Positions 11,548-21,487 are shown, numbered from the stretch's first letter. The stretch is DNA of 64,000 nt from Alphaproteobacteria bacterium (GCA_024742275.1 JANSYS010000016.1:42926-106925), one strand, 5' to 3'. The notes: a model not told the origin generated them from the letters alone. Numbers and translations are program-made.

Positions 11548-13440
11548 ATGCTTCAGTTCATCCGCTCCAAAGTCACCTCGATCTTCGTGAAGATCCTGTT
11601 CGTCCTTCTGATCGCAAGCTTCGCGGTCTGGGGGATTGGCGACACGATCTTCGGCAATCCCGCGGGCCGGGCGGCCGTCGAAGTTGACGACGACGTGCGC
11701 GTGACCGCTGTTGAGGCGGCGGGCGAGTTCGATCGCGCCCGTCGGCGGCTCGGGGTACCGTTGACCGTCGATCAGGCGATTCAGCTCGGCCTGCTGGATC
11801 AGACCCTGCAGAACCTTACGGTGGAAAGCCTGATGGTCGCGGCGACGAACCGCTTGGGTCTCTCCGCCAGCGACGGTCAAGTGGTCGAGCTTATCCGCCA
11901 GCAGTTTCGCGACAGCCTTGGTCAGTTCGATCGCACGGCTTATCAGACCTACCTCGCGTCCAACGGTTGGACGGAAGAGGACTTCGTCGCCCGCGCCCGG
12001 CGCGATCTGGCGCGGAACCAGTTGATCGGCGCCGTGGCAACAGTCGGCGAGAACACCGTTCCGGAGGTCTTGGTCCGCACCCTTCACGATTATCGCGAGG
12101 AACGCCGGGTCGCCGACGCCGTGCGGATCGACGCGAGCGCCCTGCCCGCGCCTGCGCTGCCCGACGACGCGGCGCTCCGCGCCTACTTCGACGCGAACAA
12201 AGAGAGCTACGAGACGCCGGAGTACCGTGGGGTCAGTTGGATCGAGATCTCGCCTCAATCCGTGGCCGAGACCATCGAGATCCCCGAGGAAGAACTGCGG
12301 GCAGCCTTCGAGGAACGACGCGACAGCTACGGCACGCGCGGCTCGCGGACGGTAGACCAGGTTCTTCTCCCCGACCGGGAGGCGGCCCGAGCCGCCTACG
12401 ACCGTATCCTGGCGGGCGAGGATTTCGCGGCGGTGGCGGAAGACATGACCGGCATGACGGCCGCCGAGCTCGACTTGGGCACCGTCTCGCGGGTCGACCT
12501 GCCCGAGGGAACGGCCGACGGCGTGTTCGCCGTGACCGAACCGGGAGGGGTGACCGAACCTCTGGAGAGCGACTTCGGCTGGCATCTGTTCCGCATACGC
12601 GATGCCGAGGTCGGCGAGCCCGCGACTTTCGAGAACGTCCGCGACGACCTCAGACGCGACCTGGCACTGGACCGGGCGTACGACGCGGTGTTCGAACGCT
12701 CGAACGCTCTGGAGGACGAACTGGCCGGCGGATCGACCCTGGAAGAGGCGGCCCAGGCTCTCGGCCTCCCGGTCAACCAGATCCCCTTCATCGCACGCGA
12801 CGGCAGCCAGCCTGCCGGCGGTATCGTGACCACCGTGCCCGGCGAACCATTCCTGGCCACCGCGTTCGACATCCAGACCGGCGAGGTAAGCCAGTTGGAC
12901 GAGACCCGCGACGGCACCTTCTTCATCCTGCGTGTCGACGGTGTCGAACCACCGCGTATTCCCGAACTCGGTCAAATCCGCCCGAAAGTTATCGCCGACT
13001 GGATTCTGGAACAGCGTTTGGAGGCGGCCGAGGATACGGCCGATTCCATCGTCGCCGCCGTCGAAGAAGGACGTTCTCTCGAAACCGTGGCCGCCGAGCG
13101 CGGCCTTCAGGTCGAGCGTCTGCCGGCCATCACCCGCCGCGGCGCAGGCCTGCCCGATGGCTGGCCCCCGGCCGTTGCCGGCGCTCTCTTTGCTCTGGAG
13201 ACCGGTGGCGCCAGCGCCGTCAGCAGCGGGAGCGGTGCGGCTGTCGTCAGTGTGGTGGAGGTTATCAAGGGTGGCGGCGATATGGCCGCTCCCGAGGAAC
13301 GGGTTCGCCAGGAACTTACAGGGGCCCTCTCGTCGGACGTGATCGAACTGCTGATCGCCGATCTCGAGCAACGTCACGAGGTTCACGTCAATCCGGCCGT
13401 GGTCCGGCAGCTGTTCACCCTCAGCGAAGAAGCGCAATGA
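11548..13440 (+). CDS. ppiD: Periplasmic folding chaperone / peptidyl-prolyl isomerase, PpiD-like (SurA N-terminal and parvulin domains)
   Basis: Inner-membrane-anchored periplasmic chaperone for newly secreted proteins. The 630-residue protein starts MLQFIRSKVTSIFVKILF, with one N-terminal transmembrane helix (about 13-31), a SurA-like helical domain (about 45-190), a parvulin-type rotamase domain (about 260-365, including [20 protein letters not shown] and SDFGWHLFRI), and a C-terminal second chaperone segment. Whether the parvulin domain is catalytically active cannot be told from sequence; many PpiD members are inactive. The stop overlaps the trpE start in ATGA, so the two genes are translationally coupled. 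Confidence 0.88.
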   Translation: MLQFIRSKVTSIFVKILFVLLIASFAVWGIGDTIFGNPAGRAAVEVDDDVRVTAVEAAGEFDRARRRLGVPLTVDQAIQLGLLDQTLQNLTVESLMVAATNRLGLSASDGQVVELIRQQFRDSLGQFDRTAYQTYLASNGWTEEDFVARARRDLARNQLIGAVATVGENTVPEVLVRTLHDYREERRVADAVRIDASALPAPALPDDAALRAYFDANKESYETPEYRGVSWIEISPQSVAETIEIPEEELRAAFEERRDSYGTRGSRTVDQVLLPDREAARAAYDRILAGEDFAAVAEDMTGMTAAELDLGTVSRVDLPEGTADGVFAVTEPGGVTEPLESDFGWHLFRIRDAEVGEPATFENVRDDLRRDLALDRAYDAVFERSNALEDELAGGSTLEEAAQALGLPVNQIPFIARDGSQPAGGIVTTVPGEPFLATAFDIQTGEVSQLDETRDGTFFILRVDGVEPPRIPELGQIRPKVIADWILEQRLEAAEDTADSIVAAVEEGRSLETVAAERGLQVERLPAITRRGAGLPDGWPPAVAGALFALETGGASAVSSGSGAAVVSVVEVIKGGGDMAAPEERVRQELTGALSSDVIELLIADLEQRHEVHVNPAVVRQLFTLSEEAQ

Positions 13441-14942
13441 GCAACAGTCCGGACTTCGACGCGTTCCGCCGCGACTACGAGGCGGGACGGGCGCAGGTCG
13501 TCTGGACCACGCTCGTCGCCGATCTGGAGACCCCGGTTTCGGCGATGCTCAAGCTCGCCGACGGTCGCGCCAACGCCTTCCTCCTGGAGTCCGTTGAAGG
13601 TGGGGCGGTGCGAGGCCGCTACTCGATCATCGGTCTGAAACCCGACGTGATCTGGCGCTTTTACAAGGCCAAGGCCGAGATCAACCGCCAGGCCCGGATC
13701 GACGCGGACGCCTTCGAGCCGGTCGACGAACCGCCTTTGGCCTCTTTGCGCAAGCTGATCGGCGAGAGCAAGATCGACCTCCCGACCGAGGTGCCGCCGA
13801 TGGCGGCCGGCCTTTTCGGCTACATGGGCTACGACGCGATCCGGCTGTTCGAGGACATTCCCGACGACAATCCGGACACGCTCGGCATCCAGGACGGCAT
13901 CATGCTGCGGCCGACGATCGTCTGCGTATTCGACAATATCGACGACATGGTGACCATCATCACGCCGGTCTATCCGAGCGAGGAAATGTCGGCGAGCGCC
14001 GCCTACTCCGCCGCCTCGGAGCGCTTGGCTGACGTGGTGTCGGACTTCGAACGTTCCCTGCCCTACCGCCGGGAGAACGCGCGAAACATAGATGCGCTGC
14101 CGGAGCCGGTGTCGAACACCGGTCGCGAACGCTATCACGAGATGGTCCGGCGGACGGTCGACTACATCAACGCGGGCGACGCGTTCCAGGTGGTTCCGTC
14201 CCACCGCATGTCCGTACCGTTCAGCCTGCCGCCTTTCGCGCTCTACAGATCCTTGCGTCGCCTGAATCCCTCGCCCTTCCTGTTTTTCTTCGACTTCGGC
14301 GCCTATGCCATCGTCGGTTCAAGCCCCGAGATCCTGGTGCGGCTGCGAGACGGCGTGGTGACGATCCGCCCGCTCGCCGGGACCCGCAAGCGCGGCGAAA
14401 CGCCCGAAGAGGACAAGGCGCTTGCCGAGGAATTGCTCGCCGACCCGAAGGAACGGGCCGAGCACTTGATGCTGTTGGACCTCGGCCGCAATGACGTCGG
14501 TCGGGTGGCGGAGATCGGCACGGTGGAGGTGAAGGACCAGTTCACCATCGAGCGCTACAGCCACGTCATGCATATCGCCAGCCATGTCGACGGCAAGCTC
14601 GACGCCGATAAGGACGTCCTTGAGGCGCTGTTCGCCGGCTTCCCGGCGGGAACGGTCTCCGGTGCCCCGAAGGTTCGGGCGATGGAGATCATCGACGAGC
14701 TCGAGGTTTCAAGACGCGGCGTCTACGCTGGCGCCGTCGGCTATCTGTCGGCCAACGCGATGGACACCTGTATCGCCCTGCGCACCGCTCTGGTGAAGGA
14801 CGGCACGATGTACGTCCAGGCCGGCGGCGGCGTGGTTGCCGACAGCGACCCCGAAGCCGAGTGGCAGGAGACCCAAAACAAGGCCCGTGCCCTGATCCGC
14901 GCGGCCGAGGAAGCCGTGCGGTTCGCGGCCAAGCGATCCTAG
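13437..14942 (+). CDS. trpE: Anthranilate synthase component I
   Basis: Converts chorismate to anthranilate, the first step of tryptophan synthesis, using ammonia from a separate TrpG amidotransferase. The 501-residue protein contains the tryptophan feedback motif LLES at residues 49-52, the catalytic-domain signatures NPSPFLFFFDF, GSSPEILVR, PLAGTRKRGE and DLGRNDVGRVA, the His-containing YSHVMHIASHV, and FPAGTVSGAPKVRAMEIIDELE. There is no fused glutaminase domain. It overlaps ppiD by four bases. Unusually, no trpG follows: the next gene is an oppositely oriented transporter. Confidence 0.96.
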   Translation: MSNSPDFDAFRRDYEAGRAQVVWTTLVADLETPVSAMLKLADGRANAFLLESVEGGAVRGRYSIIGLKPDVIWRFYKAKAEINRQARIDADAFEPVDEPPLASLRKLIGESKIDLPTEVPPMAAGLFGYMGYDAIRLFEDIPDDNPDTLGIQDGIMLRPTIVCVFDNIDDMVTIITPVYPSEEMSASAAYSAASERLADVVSDFERSLPYRRENARNIDALPEPVSNTGRERYHEMVRRTVDYINAGDAFQVVPSHRMSVPFSLPPFALYRSLRRLNPSPFLFFFDFGAYAIVGSSPEILVRLRDGVVTIRPLAGTRKRGETPEEDKALAEELLADPKERAEHLMLLDLGRNDVGRVAEIGTVEVKDQFTIERYSHVMHIASHVDGKLDADKDVLEALFAGFPAGTVSGAPKVRAMEIIDELEVSRRGVYAGAVGYLSANAMDTCIALRTALVKDGTMYVQAGGGVVADSDPEAEWQETQNKARALIRAAEEAVRFAAKRS

Positions 14943-15009
14943 GCCTGCATCCTCGATCCGCCCGCCACGAGCCGGTGGACCGACGCATGCGGAGGGGCCT
15001 ATGGAGCGG

Positions 15010-16212
15010 CTACTCCGCGGGTTGAGCCACCGGGCGAGACCGACGGGACGACGGCAGCAAAAGTCCGGCGATGGCTCCGGCGCCGGCGAACAGCGCGAGC
15101 AGGATCAGCAGCGGCTCGAAATCGCCGGCCATGTCATAGAGCTGGCCGACAAGCGGCACACTGATTGCCGAGACGCCGAGAGATACGAGGAATTTCACGC
15201 CGAAGGCTGTTCCCCGCCAGGCCGGCGGCGAAAATTTGGCGAACAGGCTGTTCTCCGCCGGAACGAAGGCCGTGTTGACCAGAACCATCATCGCCGCCAC
15301 AGGAAGCAGCAACGGCCCGGCGATGGTCGCGGCAGCTGCGAGAAACGGAATCTGGAGCGCCCAGCAGGCGATGTAGACCCGCTTGAGATCGAACCGATCA
15401 GCCATCCAGCCGCCCAGCATTTGCGCCAGTGCGGACACGCCGTAGATCAACGAGACCAGCAGCCCCACCCCTGCGGTGGTGTCGACGAGCCCGCCGAGCC
15501 GCTGGTCGAACAGCTTCGGCATGGCGAAGGAGGTCGACTGGTAGATCAGACCGGAGAAGGCGATGGTCACCATAAGGACCAATGCGCCGCGAAGCATGTC
15601 GCCCCGGCTCGCCTCGCTGGCCGCAGCATGGTGGACAGCCCGATTGTCCCCGACTAGCCCGAGCAGGATGGATGCCACCAGAGCGAGACCGACAACGACA
15701 CAGACCGCTCCCGGTACGTAGAACGCCCATTGCCAACCGAATGCGGCGGCCAGAGTTCCCGCCACCGCCGCCCCCCCGGCGGTGCCCAACGAACCGAAAA
15801 CGCCATTGATTCCAAGCGCTCGTCCCCGAGTCGCCGGATCCCGCGTGACCCAGGCGATGCCAACCGGATGATAGATCGAGGCAAAGAGACCTATGCCGCC
15901 GAGGCCGATCGCCATCTCCACGGGCCCCTCCGCAAAGCCGGTCGCCACGCACATGCCCCCGGTCCCGAGGAAGAACAGCGCCATCATGCCCGGCGCGCTC
16001 CAACGATCGGCGAGCCACCCTGCAGGAACCGCAGCGGCACCGAACAGGATCTGGCCGGCAAGCATCAGCGCGATCAGGTCGCCGAACGACATGTTCCATG
16101 CCCCTTCGAGGGACAGGACGACCGTGGGATACAGCAGCATCAGCAAGTGCGAGAACGTGTGGCCGACGCAGGAGAAACCCAGCGCCAGGCGGGACGAGAT
16201 GGACAGGGACAT
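15010..16212 (-). CDS. Major facilitator superfamily transporter
   Basis: Twelve-helix secondary transporter of 400 residues; substrate unknown. It starts MSLSISSRLALGFSCVGHTFSH, and the MFS loop 2-3 signature region is seen as AGWLADRWSAPGMMAL (about residues 66-81). A second half of six helices follows a central cytoplasmic loop rich in Ala and charged residues. The start at 16212 has GGAGAGGAA shortly before it; the frame continues open to 16425 but the extra stretch is not MFS-like. It is convergent with trpE and divergent from the small gene at 16364. Confidence 0.82.
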   Translation of the reverse strand: MSLSISSRLALGFSCVGHTFSHLLMLLYPTVVLSLEGAWNMSFGDLIALMLAGQILFGAAAVPAGWLADRWSAPGMMALFFLGTGGMCVATGFAEGPVEMAIGLGGIGLFASIYHPVGIAWVTRDPATRGRALGINGVFGSLGTAGGAAVAGTLAAAFGWQWAFYVPGAVCVVVGLALVASILLGLVGDNRAVHHAAASEASRGDMLRGALVLMVTIAFSGLIYQSTSFAMPKLFDQRLGGLVDTTAGVGLLVSLIYGVSALAQMLGGWMADRFDLKRVYIACWALQIPFLAAAATIAGPLLLPVAAMMVLVNTAFVPAENSLFAKFSPPAWRGTAFGVKFLVSLGVSAISVPLVGQLYDMAGDFEPLLILLALFAGAGAIAGLLLPSSRRSRPVAQPAE

Positions 16213-16363
16213 GGCATTCCTCTCCAACGGACTATCCCACGGTCCGGAGACCACGGACAAGCGCCAGACGCATCTGGCCGACCTCGCAAGAACAGCAGAA
16301 CCGACGTCGACAATCGGTTTCATGTCCTTGCCCTCGGCGCTCCCGCTTTCTACAGTCACCGCT

Positions 16364-16636
16364 ATGGCGGGGGCGGCACAATCATCAAGAAAACCGGCAC
16401 GCAAGACGAACCGGGCCGGCCCCACCGGGCCACAACGGGACTGGCTGCGCCGCGGACTGGATCAACCCGGCGGCAAGCTTCCGCTGTTCGACCAGCATGG
16501 GCAGCGCGTCAATGCTCGGATGGTCCGGGCCTGCATGGAGCGCGGATGGGCCGAGCCTTGGTTCGAAAACCCGCTCAAACCCGACTGGTTGGTCTGCAAG
16601 TTGACGCCCGCCGGCCGAGAAATTGCCGGTGCCTGA
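16364..16636 (+). CDS. Small basic protein of unknown function, possible winged-helix fold
   Basis: No family recognised. The likely product is about 90 residues, with a Lys/Arg-rich first 25 residues followed by RDWLRRGLDQPGGKLPLFDQ and RMVRACMERGWAEPWFENPL, ending in LTPAGREIAGA. The helix-rich core ending in LTPAGRE resembles the end of winged-helix or MarR-like DNA-binding domains (TPxGR), an inference from a short motif. No strong ribosome site precedes the ATG at 16364, and other in-frame starts exist upstream inside the MFS gene's opposite strand, so the start is uncertain. It lies about 75 bases before another small gene. Confidence 0.5.
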   Translation: MAGAAQSSRKPARKTNRAGPTGPQRDWLRRGLDQPGGKLPLFDQHGQRVNARMVRACMERGWAEPWFENPLKPDWLVCKLTPAGREIAGA

Positions 16637-16712
16637 ATTGCACCGGAGCTGCGGGTCGCTGGACAGCGATGGTCTGTCCGGCGATGATTTCGACAGCCGT
16701 CGAGGGAATTGA

Positions 16713-17210
16713 ATGACACTAGACGACTACCTGACCGTCATTGCCGCCAGCAAACCCGGGGACTGGCGCGCAACAGTCCTGCCGACATTCCTATTCCGCG
16801 TCGTACCCATCCGGGCGGCGGGGGGATCGACCGTAGACTTCGAGGTCCACGAACACTCAACTACTCTCACCTTCGTCCGCGACATCCGGTTCGGCATGGC
16901 CTGGGGGCTCATCGGCGATAAGAACTACGCCGAGCCCTGGATCGAGAAGCTACCCAACAAGCGGGCGCAGGGCGTGCTGATCGATTTCATGTTCAACGGC
17001 GCGCTGGTCTATCGAGACATGCTGGTCGCCGTCGACGGCTGGCGCTGTATCATGCCGCAGCCCATCGACGACGCCGGACCCGTCTTCCGGGTTCCGAAGC
17101 GTCGGTTTGAAATCGCCAAGTTGGTCCACCAACTCGTCGGTCCGGAAACAAGCTTCGATTCATATTTCAAGAGGGTCGGGATGCAGGTCGTTGACGAGGC
17201 TTGGCCCTGA
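16713..17210 (+). CDS. Hypothetical protein
   Basis: A 165-residue soluble protein with mixed alpha/beta character, no signal peptide, no membrane helix and no motif I can name. It begins MTLDDYLTVIAASKPGDWRA and contains NYAEPWIEKLPNKRAQGVLI (about residues 71-90) and a central GWRCIMPQP. It shares the short string AEPW plus an acidic residue with the product of the preceding small gene, and both are on the plus strand, so they may form a pair. GC content looks like that of its neighbours. Confidence 0.55.
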   Translation: MTLDDYLTVIAASKPGDWRATVLPTFLFRVVPIRAAGGSTVDFEVHEHSTTLTFVRDIRFGMAWGLIGDKNYAEPWIEKLPNKRAQGVLIDFMFNGALVYRDMLVAVDGWRCIMPQPIDDAGPVFRVPKRRFEIAKLVHQLVGPETSFDSYFKRVGMQVVDEAWP

Positions 17211-17291
17211 ATTTCTCTATAACCTCGTTTTAAAACAGAGGATTGCCTGGTTTTCTTCGGCGATCTTATGAACTAGACCGATCCGATCTCC

Positions 17292-18059
17292 TCAGTCTTT
17301 GTAGTCCGGCTCATCCCGATCTAGCAGCCGCATCAATGCCGCGAAATGCCGATGGGCCTGAGCACGCTCGGAACTCGAGGCCATCTGATCCGCAGTCATG
17401 CGGGCGACATCCTGGGGAACGCGGCGCAGAGGAGCGTGGGTCGACATGGCGATGACCTGAGCCTGGGCTGCGCGCTCCAGATAGTACAGATCGTCGAAAG
17501 CCTCGGCGACGTTGCGGCCGGTGACGACTACACCGTGATTGGCCAGGAACGCGACCCGCTTGCCCCCTTGAAGGGCCGCGGCGATCCGCTCCCCCTCGGA
17601 GTCGTCTAGAGCCAACCCGTTATACAGATCATCGTATGCGATCTGATCATAGAACTTTAGCGCCGTTTGCAGCACGGGCTCCAGCCGGCCCGCCTCCAGC
17701 ATCGTTATCGCCGTGGCGTAAGGCATATGCGTGTGCAGCACCACCTTGGCATCCGGAACTAGACGATGGATATGGTAGTGGATGAAGAACGCAGTTGGTT
17801 CCGGCGGCTCCTTCCCGTCGACTGCATTGCCTTCCGCGTCGACCTCTACCAGGTCGCTCGCCCGCACCTCCGACCAGTGATAGCCATGCGGGTTGATGAG
17901 GAAACGGTCGTCCTCTCCGGGGATCACGGCCGAGAAATGATTGCAGATTCCTTCGTGCATGCCCATGCGAACCGCCCAACGGAGGGCTGCGGCCAGCTCA
18001 ATCCGCGTTCTGGCGCGAACGTCGAGACTGTCGGTCGGAGATACGGCGGCAAGAGACAT
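17292..18059 (-). CDS. Class II aldolase/adducin family protein
   Basis: Zinc-dependent aldolase-fold protein of 255 residues. The fold is supported by the N-terminal ICNHFSAVIPG (about residues 38-48), the metal-binding pair HTH at 109-111 in VVLHTHMPYATAI, and the third His in LANHGVVVTGRN. The family includes fuculose- and ribulose-phosphate aldolases and ungrouped enzymes; the missing usual HSGN-type loop and the lack of sugar genes nearby leave the substrate open. The start at 18059 has GGAGG five bases before it; an in-frame ATG lies 12 bases upstream. A tRNA-Pro gene lies just upstream on the same strand. Confidence 0.85.
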   Translation of the reverse strand: MSLAAVSPTDSLDVRARTRIELAAALRWAVRMGMHEGICNHFSAVIPGEDDRFLINPHGYHWSEVRASDLVEVDAEGNAVDGKEPPEPTAFFIHYHIHRLVPDAKVVLHTHMPYATAITMLEAGRLEPVLQTALKFYDQIAYDDLYNGLALDDSEGERIAAALQGGKRVAFLANHGVVVTGRNVAEAFDDLYYLERAAQAQVIAMSTHAPLRRVPQDVARMTADQMASSSERAQAHRHFAALMRLLDRDEPDYKD

Positions 18060-18135
18060 GGGGACCTCCATCGGCAGCCATCCGAACGCGGATCGGCTGT
18101 GGGCGACGGGGGTAAACGGGCCGGGTTAGATCGGA

Positions 18136-18212
18136 TGGTCGGAGCGGCGGGATTCGAACCCACGACCCCCACACCCCCAGTGTGGTGCGCTACCAGGCTG
18201 CGCTACGCTCCG
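18136..18212 (-). tRNA. tRNA-Pro (anticodon GGG)
   Basis: Minus-strand cloverleaf of 77 bases including an encoded CCA. The acceptor CGGAGCG pairs with CGCTCCG; the anticodon stem ACACT/GGTGT region encloses loop CTGGGGG with anticodon GGG; the T loop TTCGAAT is canonical. No integrase or attachment repeat is visible beside it. Confidence 0.95.
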
Positions 18213-18306
18213 ACGCGGCGGACTATATGCGATCCGTCGGGGAGCTACAACACGCTGCACCCTATAATATCAGCCAAGATTCCGTAAATTCGTTCCGGCG
18301 ACGGCC

Positions 18307-18819
18307 TCAGTTCCGCGCGTCAGCCAGCAACTTCTTCAATGCCTCAAATTCGGCGACGAGTGCCTCGACCTTGGTACGGTCCATGACGACGGATGTCGCC
18401 TCGACTTCCGCCGACGGCGGAGACGCCAAGGTGGCACCGTTGCCGTTGCTGGGCGGCGGCGTGGTGACCGGCGGTTCCGTCGGCGCGTCGCCCGTCTGCA
18501 CCGCCCGGGCGGTCTCGCCCGCAGTCGGCATCCGAACCGCGCCCTCCCGCAACAGCTTCTGAACGCCCTTGATGGTATATCCCTCGCGGTACAGCAGCTC
18601 GCGAATGCGGCGTAGCAGAGCGATATCCTCGGGGCGATAGTACCGGCGTCCACCACCGCGCTTCAGCGGTCGGACCTGGCTGAACTTCGTCTCCCAGAAA
18701 CGTAGGACGTGCGGCGGTACGTCGAGATCGTCGGCAACCTCGCTAATCGTGCGAAAGGCCGCCGCCGACTTGCCGTTGCGGCGCGGCGCAGTTGATGAGC
18801 TTGTCTGCGTATCGACCAT
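18307..18819 (-). CDS. MerR family transcriptional regulator
   Basis: A 170-residue DNA-binding protein. The winged helix-turn-helix covers about residues 20-88: [20 protein letters not shown], then the wing [18 protein letters not shown] and the helix [11 protein letters not shown] Pro/Thr/Ala-rich linker leads to a C-terminal helix that could be a dimer coiled coil ([20 protein letters not shown]). There are no cysteines typical of metal-sensing members. This type of MerR gene regularly follows ihfA in Alphaproteobacteria, here 20 bases downstream, so it is likely cotranscribed. Its regulon is not known to me. Confidence 0.9.
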   Translation of the reverse strand: MVDTQTSSSTAPRRNGKSAAAFRTISEVADDLDVPPHVLRFWETKFSQVRPLKRGGGRRYYRPEDIALLRRIRELLYREGYTIKGVQKLLREGAVRMPTAGETARAVQTGDAPTEPPVTTPPPSNGNGATLASPPSAEVEATSVVMDRTKVEALVAEFEALKKLLADARN

Positions 18820-18839
18820 CGCACGCTACCCCCGAGGGG

Positions 18840-19142
18840 TTAGTCCCCCGAGTCTCGGTTGATCCGATTCTTCAAAACGTGCGAAGGACGGAAAACCAGC
18901 ACGCGACGCGGCAGGATGGGGACCTCTTCTCCGGTCTTCGGATTCCGTCCGATTCTCTTGCCCTTCTGCCGGACCGAGAAGCTGCCGAACGAGGAGATCT
19001 TCACCATCTCTCCCCGTACAAGCGCGCCAATCATTTCATCAAGAACCGACTCGACGAGATCCGCCGATTCGTTCCGGGAAAGCCCAACTTCCTGGTAGAC
19101 GGCCTCGCTCAGATGAGCGCGGGTGATCGTTTCGCCGGCCAT
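18840..19142 (-). CDS. ihfA: Integration host factor subunit alpha
   Basis: Alpha subunit of the sequence-specific DNA-bending heterodimer IHF. The 100-residue protein begins [20 protein letters not shown], with the helical N-terminus, the dimer-forming region [17 protein letters not shown], and the DNA-binding arm [21 protein letters not shown] took the ATG at 19142; an in-frame GTG sits six bases upstream. The segment matches IhfA rather than HU by the arm sequence PILPRRVL. It lies between fabH and the MerR gene. Confidence 0.93.
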   Translation of the reverse strand: MAGETITRAHLSEAVYQEVGLSRNESADLVESVLDEMIGALVRGEMVKISSFGSFSVRQKGKRIGRNPKTGEEVPILPRRVLVFRPSHVLKNRINRDSGD

Positions 19143-19208
19143 ACGCACCCCCGTTGTGTAAGAACACGGTACCCCGAACGAATCGTAGCGTCAATTAATT
19201 CGGTGATT

Positions 19209-20246
19209 TCAGGCGATTGGCGCGACTTCCTCGCGTGCCGTCTCGCTCCCCGCCCGGTCCGACAGCGCGGGAACGCCGAAACGGACCAATCCTGCGCCCC
19301 AGGCGAGACCGCCGCCGATTGCCTCAAGGAGCAAAAGATCACCCGACCGAACGCGACCGTCTCGCACCGCCTCGTCCAACGCCAACGGAACCGAAGCGGC
19401 CGATGTATTGGCGTGGCGCTCGATCGACACAACCACCTTCTCCGCCGGAAGCTTCATCCGGTTCGCCATGGCGTCGATGATACGCCGGTTCGCCTGATGC
19501 GGGATCAACCAGTCGACGTCTGCCGCTTTGAGGCCATTGGCATCCAGCGACTCGTCGATAACGCTGGAGAGCTTGGAGACCGCGTGCCGGAAAACCTCCT
19601 TGCCGTTCATTCTCACATGGCCGACCGTCCGGGTCGTCGACGGGCCGCCATCGACATAGAGGATGTCGCGCTCGCGGCCGTCGGAATGCAGGTGGGTCGA
19701 GAGTACGCCCCAGCCATTCCCCGTGCCGCCATCGGTCGACCGCAGCAGCACCGCGCCGGCGCCGTCGCCAAACAGGACGCAGGTGCTACGGTCCTCCCAG
19801 TCCAGAAGACGGGAAAACGTCTCGGCCCCGATGACAAGCGCGGTGCGGGCCTGTCCGGCCTTGAGGAAATTGTCGGCGACGGCCAGGGCATAGACGAAAC
19901 CAGCGCAAACCGCCTGCACGTCGAAGGCCGCTCCGTTGAACGCGCCGAGGGCCTTCTGAACCTTTGTCGCCGTCGCCGGGAAGGTATCGTCGGGCGTGGT
20001 CGTGGCCACGACGATCAGATCGATGTCCTCACCTTCGAGGCCGGCCATGTCCAGCGCGTTGCGTGCCGCCTTGATCGCGAGATCGCTCGTCAGTTCGCCC
20101 TCGCCCGCAAGATGGCGTTGGGTGATGCCCGTGCGCTGGCGGATCCATTCATCCGACGTGTCGACCCAGGTCGACAGTTCCTCATTGCTGACCACGCGTT
20201 CGGGAAGATAGGACCCGGTCGCGATCATCAGAGAGCGTCTCATCAT
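19209..20246 (-). CDS. fabH: 3-oxoacyl-[acyl-carrier-protein] synthase III
   Basis: Initiates fatty acid synthesis by condensing acetyl-CoA (or another short acyl-CoA) with malonyl-ACP. The 345-residue protein has the nucleophilic Cys in [13 protein letters not shown] (about residue 116), the catalytic His in [11 protein letters not shown] and the Asn in [14 protein letters not shown], plus the conserved start [16 protein letters not shown]. The C-terminus is extended by about 15 residues beyond the usual RFG ending. Its start overlaps the plsX stop (ATGA), so translation is coupled. Confidence 0.96.
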   Translation of the reverse strand: MMRRSLMIATGSYLPERVVSNEELSTWVDTSDEWIRQRTGITQRHLAGEGELTSDLAIKAARNALDMAGLEGEDIDLIVVATTTPDDTFPATATKVQKALGAFNGAAFDVQAVCAGFVYALAVADNFLKAGQARTALVIGAETFSRLLDWEDRSTCVLFGDGAGAVLLRSTDGGTGNGWGVLSTHLHSDGRERDILYVDGGPSTTRTVGHVRMNGKEVFRHAVSKLSSVIDESLDANGLKAADVDWLIPHQANRRIIDAMANRMKLPAEKVVVSIERHANTSAASVPLALDEAVRDGRVRSGDLLLLEAIGGGLAWGAGLVRFGVPALSDRAGSETAREEVAPIA

Positions 20247-21304
20247 GCCGTTGCCACCGCAGTTGGTTGCTCTTCCGGCCGATCGAGGCCGCCGTTGGTC
20301 AGCTCCTCGCGGACCTTCTCAAGAAACCCATAGCGTTTCATGTCGGCCGCCACGCCGATGGCGTTGGCGAAGCCCAGAGCGTCCGTCCCGCCATGGCTCT
20401 TCACCGCAATGCCATTGAGACCGAGGAACATGGCCCCATTATACCGCCGCGGATCCATGCGTTGCCGCAACTGGCCGACGGCGCCGCGCGCTAGCAGATA
20501 TCCGAGCTTGGAAAGCAAGGAGTTTCGGAACGCATCACGCAAGAATTGCCCGATCAGGCGCGAAGTCCCCTCCGCCGTCTTCAAAGCGATGTTTCCAGAG
20601 AATCCGTCCGTCACCACCACGTCTACGGTGCCGGCAGGAATGTCGTCACCTTCCACGAACCCGTGAAACTCGAAAGGCATATCGGTCATGGAGCGAAGGA
20701 TGGTCGCCGCCTCGCGCACCGATTCATGCCCCTTCTGCTCCTCGCTGCCGACGTTGAGAATGCCGACCACCGGCCGTTCCACACCGAGAACGGTGCGCAC
20801 GAAAATCTGCCCCATGATGGCGAACTGAACCAGATTTGTGGCATCGCAGACCACGTTGGCGCCGAGATCGAGCATCGCGCTCTCGCCGCGCCTGGTCGGG
20901 AAGAAACCGGCAATGGCCGGCCGGTCGATACCGGGGATCGGACGCAGCACCAGTTTGGACATGGCCATCAGGGCGCCCGTATTACCGGCAGAAACCACGC
21001 AGTCGGCCCTGCCCTGGCTCACAAGGTCGATGGCCATCCGCATGCTGGAATGCTTGCCCTGCCGCAGAGCCACCGACGGTTTGTCTTCGGCGCTGATCTT
21101 CTTGTCCGTATGTACGATTTCCGGCGACTGGTTCCGCAGGCGCTTTGTCTTCGCGACAAGCGGCGCGATCCGCGCCTCGTCCCCGACAAAGATAAACTTC
21201 AGCTCAGGGCTGCGCTCCAGCGCGATATCCGCCCCGCGGACAACCATATCCGGGGCCTGATCTCCGCCCATGGCGTCCAGCGCGATCGTCAGACCGTCCG
21301 ACAC
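20243..21304 (-). CDS. plsX: Phosphate acyltransferase PlsX
   Basis: Makes acyl-phosphate from acyl-ACP for the PlsY acyltransferase of phospholipid synthesis. The 353-residue protein begins at GTG with GAGGG seven bases upstream and reads [20 protein letters not shown]. Also seen are [44 protein letters not shown]-like [12 protein letters not shown], and [16 protein letters not shown]. plsX and fabH are a common pair. It is separated from the upstream DUF177 gene by about 180 bases without a convincing gene; rpmF, which lies there in many bacteria, is absent. Confidence 0.96.
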   Translation of the reverse strand: MSDGLTIALDAMGGDQAPDMVVRGADIALERSPELKFIFVGDEARIAPLVAKTKRLRNQSPEIVHTDKKISAEDKPSVALRQGKHSSMRMAIDLVSQGRADCVVSAGNTGALMAMSKLVLRPIPGIDRPAIAGFFPTRRGESAMLDLGANVVCDATNLVQFAIMGQIFVRTVLGVERPVVGILNVGSEEQKGHESVREAATILRSMTDMPFEFHGFVEGDDIPAGTVDVVVTDGFSGNIALKTAEGTSRLIGQFLRDAFRNSLLSKLGYLLARGAVGQLRQRMDPRRYNGAMFLGLNGIAVKSHGGTDALGFANAIGVAADMKRYGFLEKVREELTNGGLDRPEEQPTAVATA

Positions 21305-21487
21305 TCGTCGACCCTCATCATCGCCTCTCCCACGGTCCCTTAGATCGCCAGACCGAAGGTTTCGATCATGCGGACTCTAGCCTTCGTCCCGACCTGCGTC
21401 GACCGCCGCCCAACCGGGGTAAGCGCGACGTCCTGCAGCGATCCGGGCGCGTCTTGTACGTCAGAACGCACCCAGCGGACAACCACG

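Noticed and set aside
18136..18212. tRNA-Pro as an integration site for a genomic island covering 15-18 kb.
   Set aside because: No integrase, no direct repeat of the tRNA 3' end and no clear composition change were found.
21340..21486. A 48-codon ORF starting at GTG one base after the DUF177 stop and ending before plsX, in the place where rpmF lies in other bacteria.
   Set aside because: The sequence does not resemble ribosomal protein L32, has no clear ribosome site and no motif, so it may be chance.
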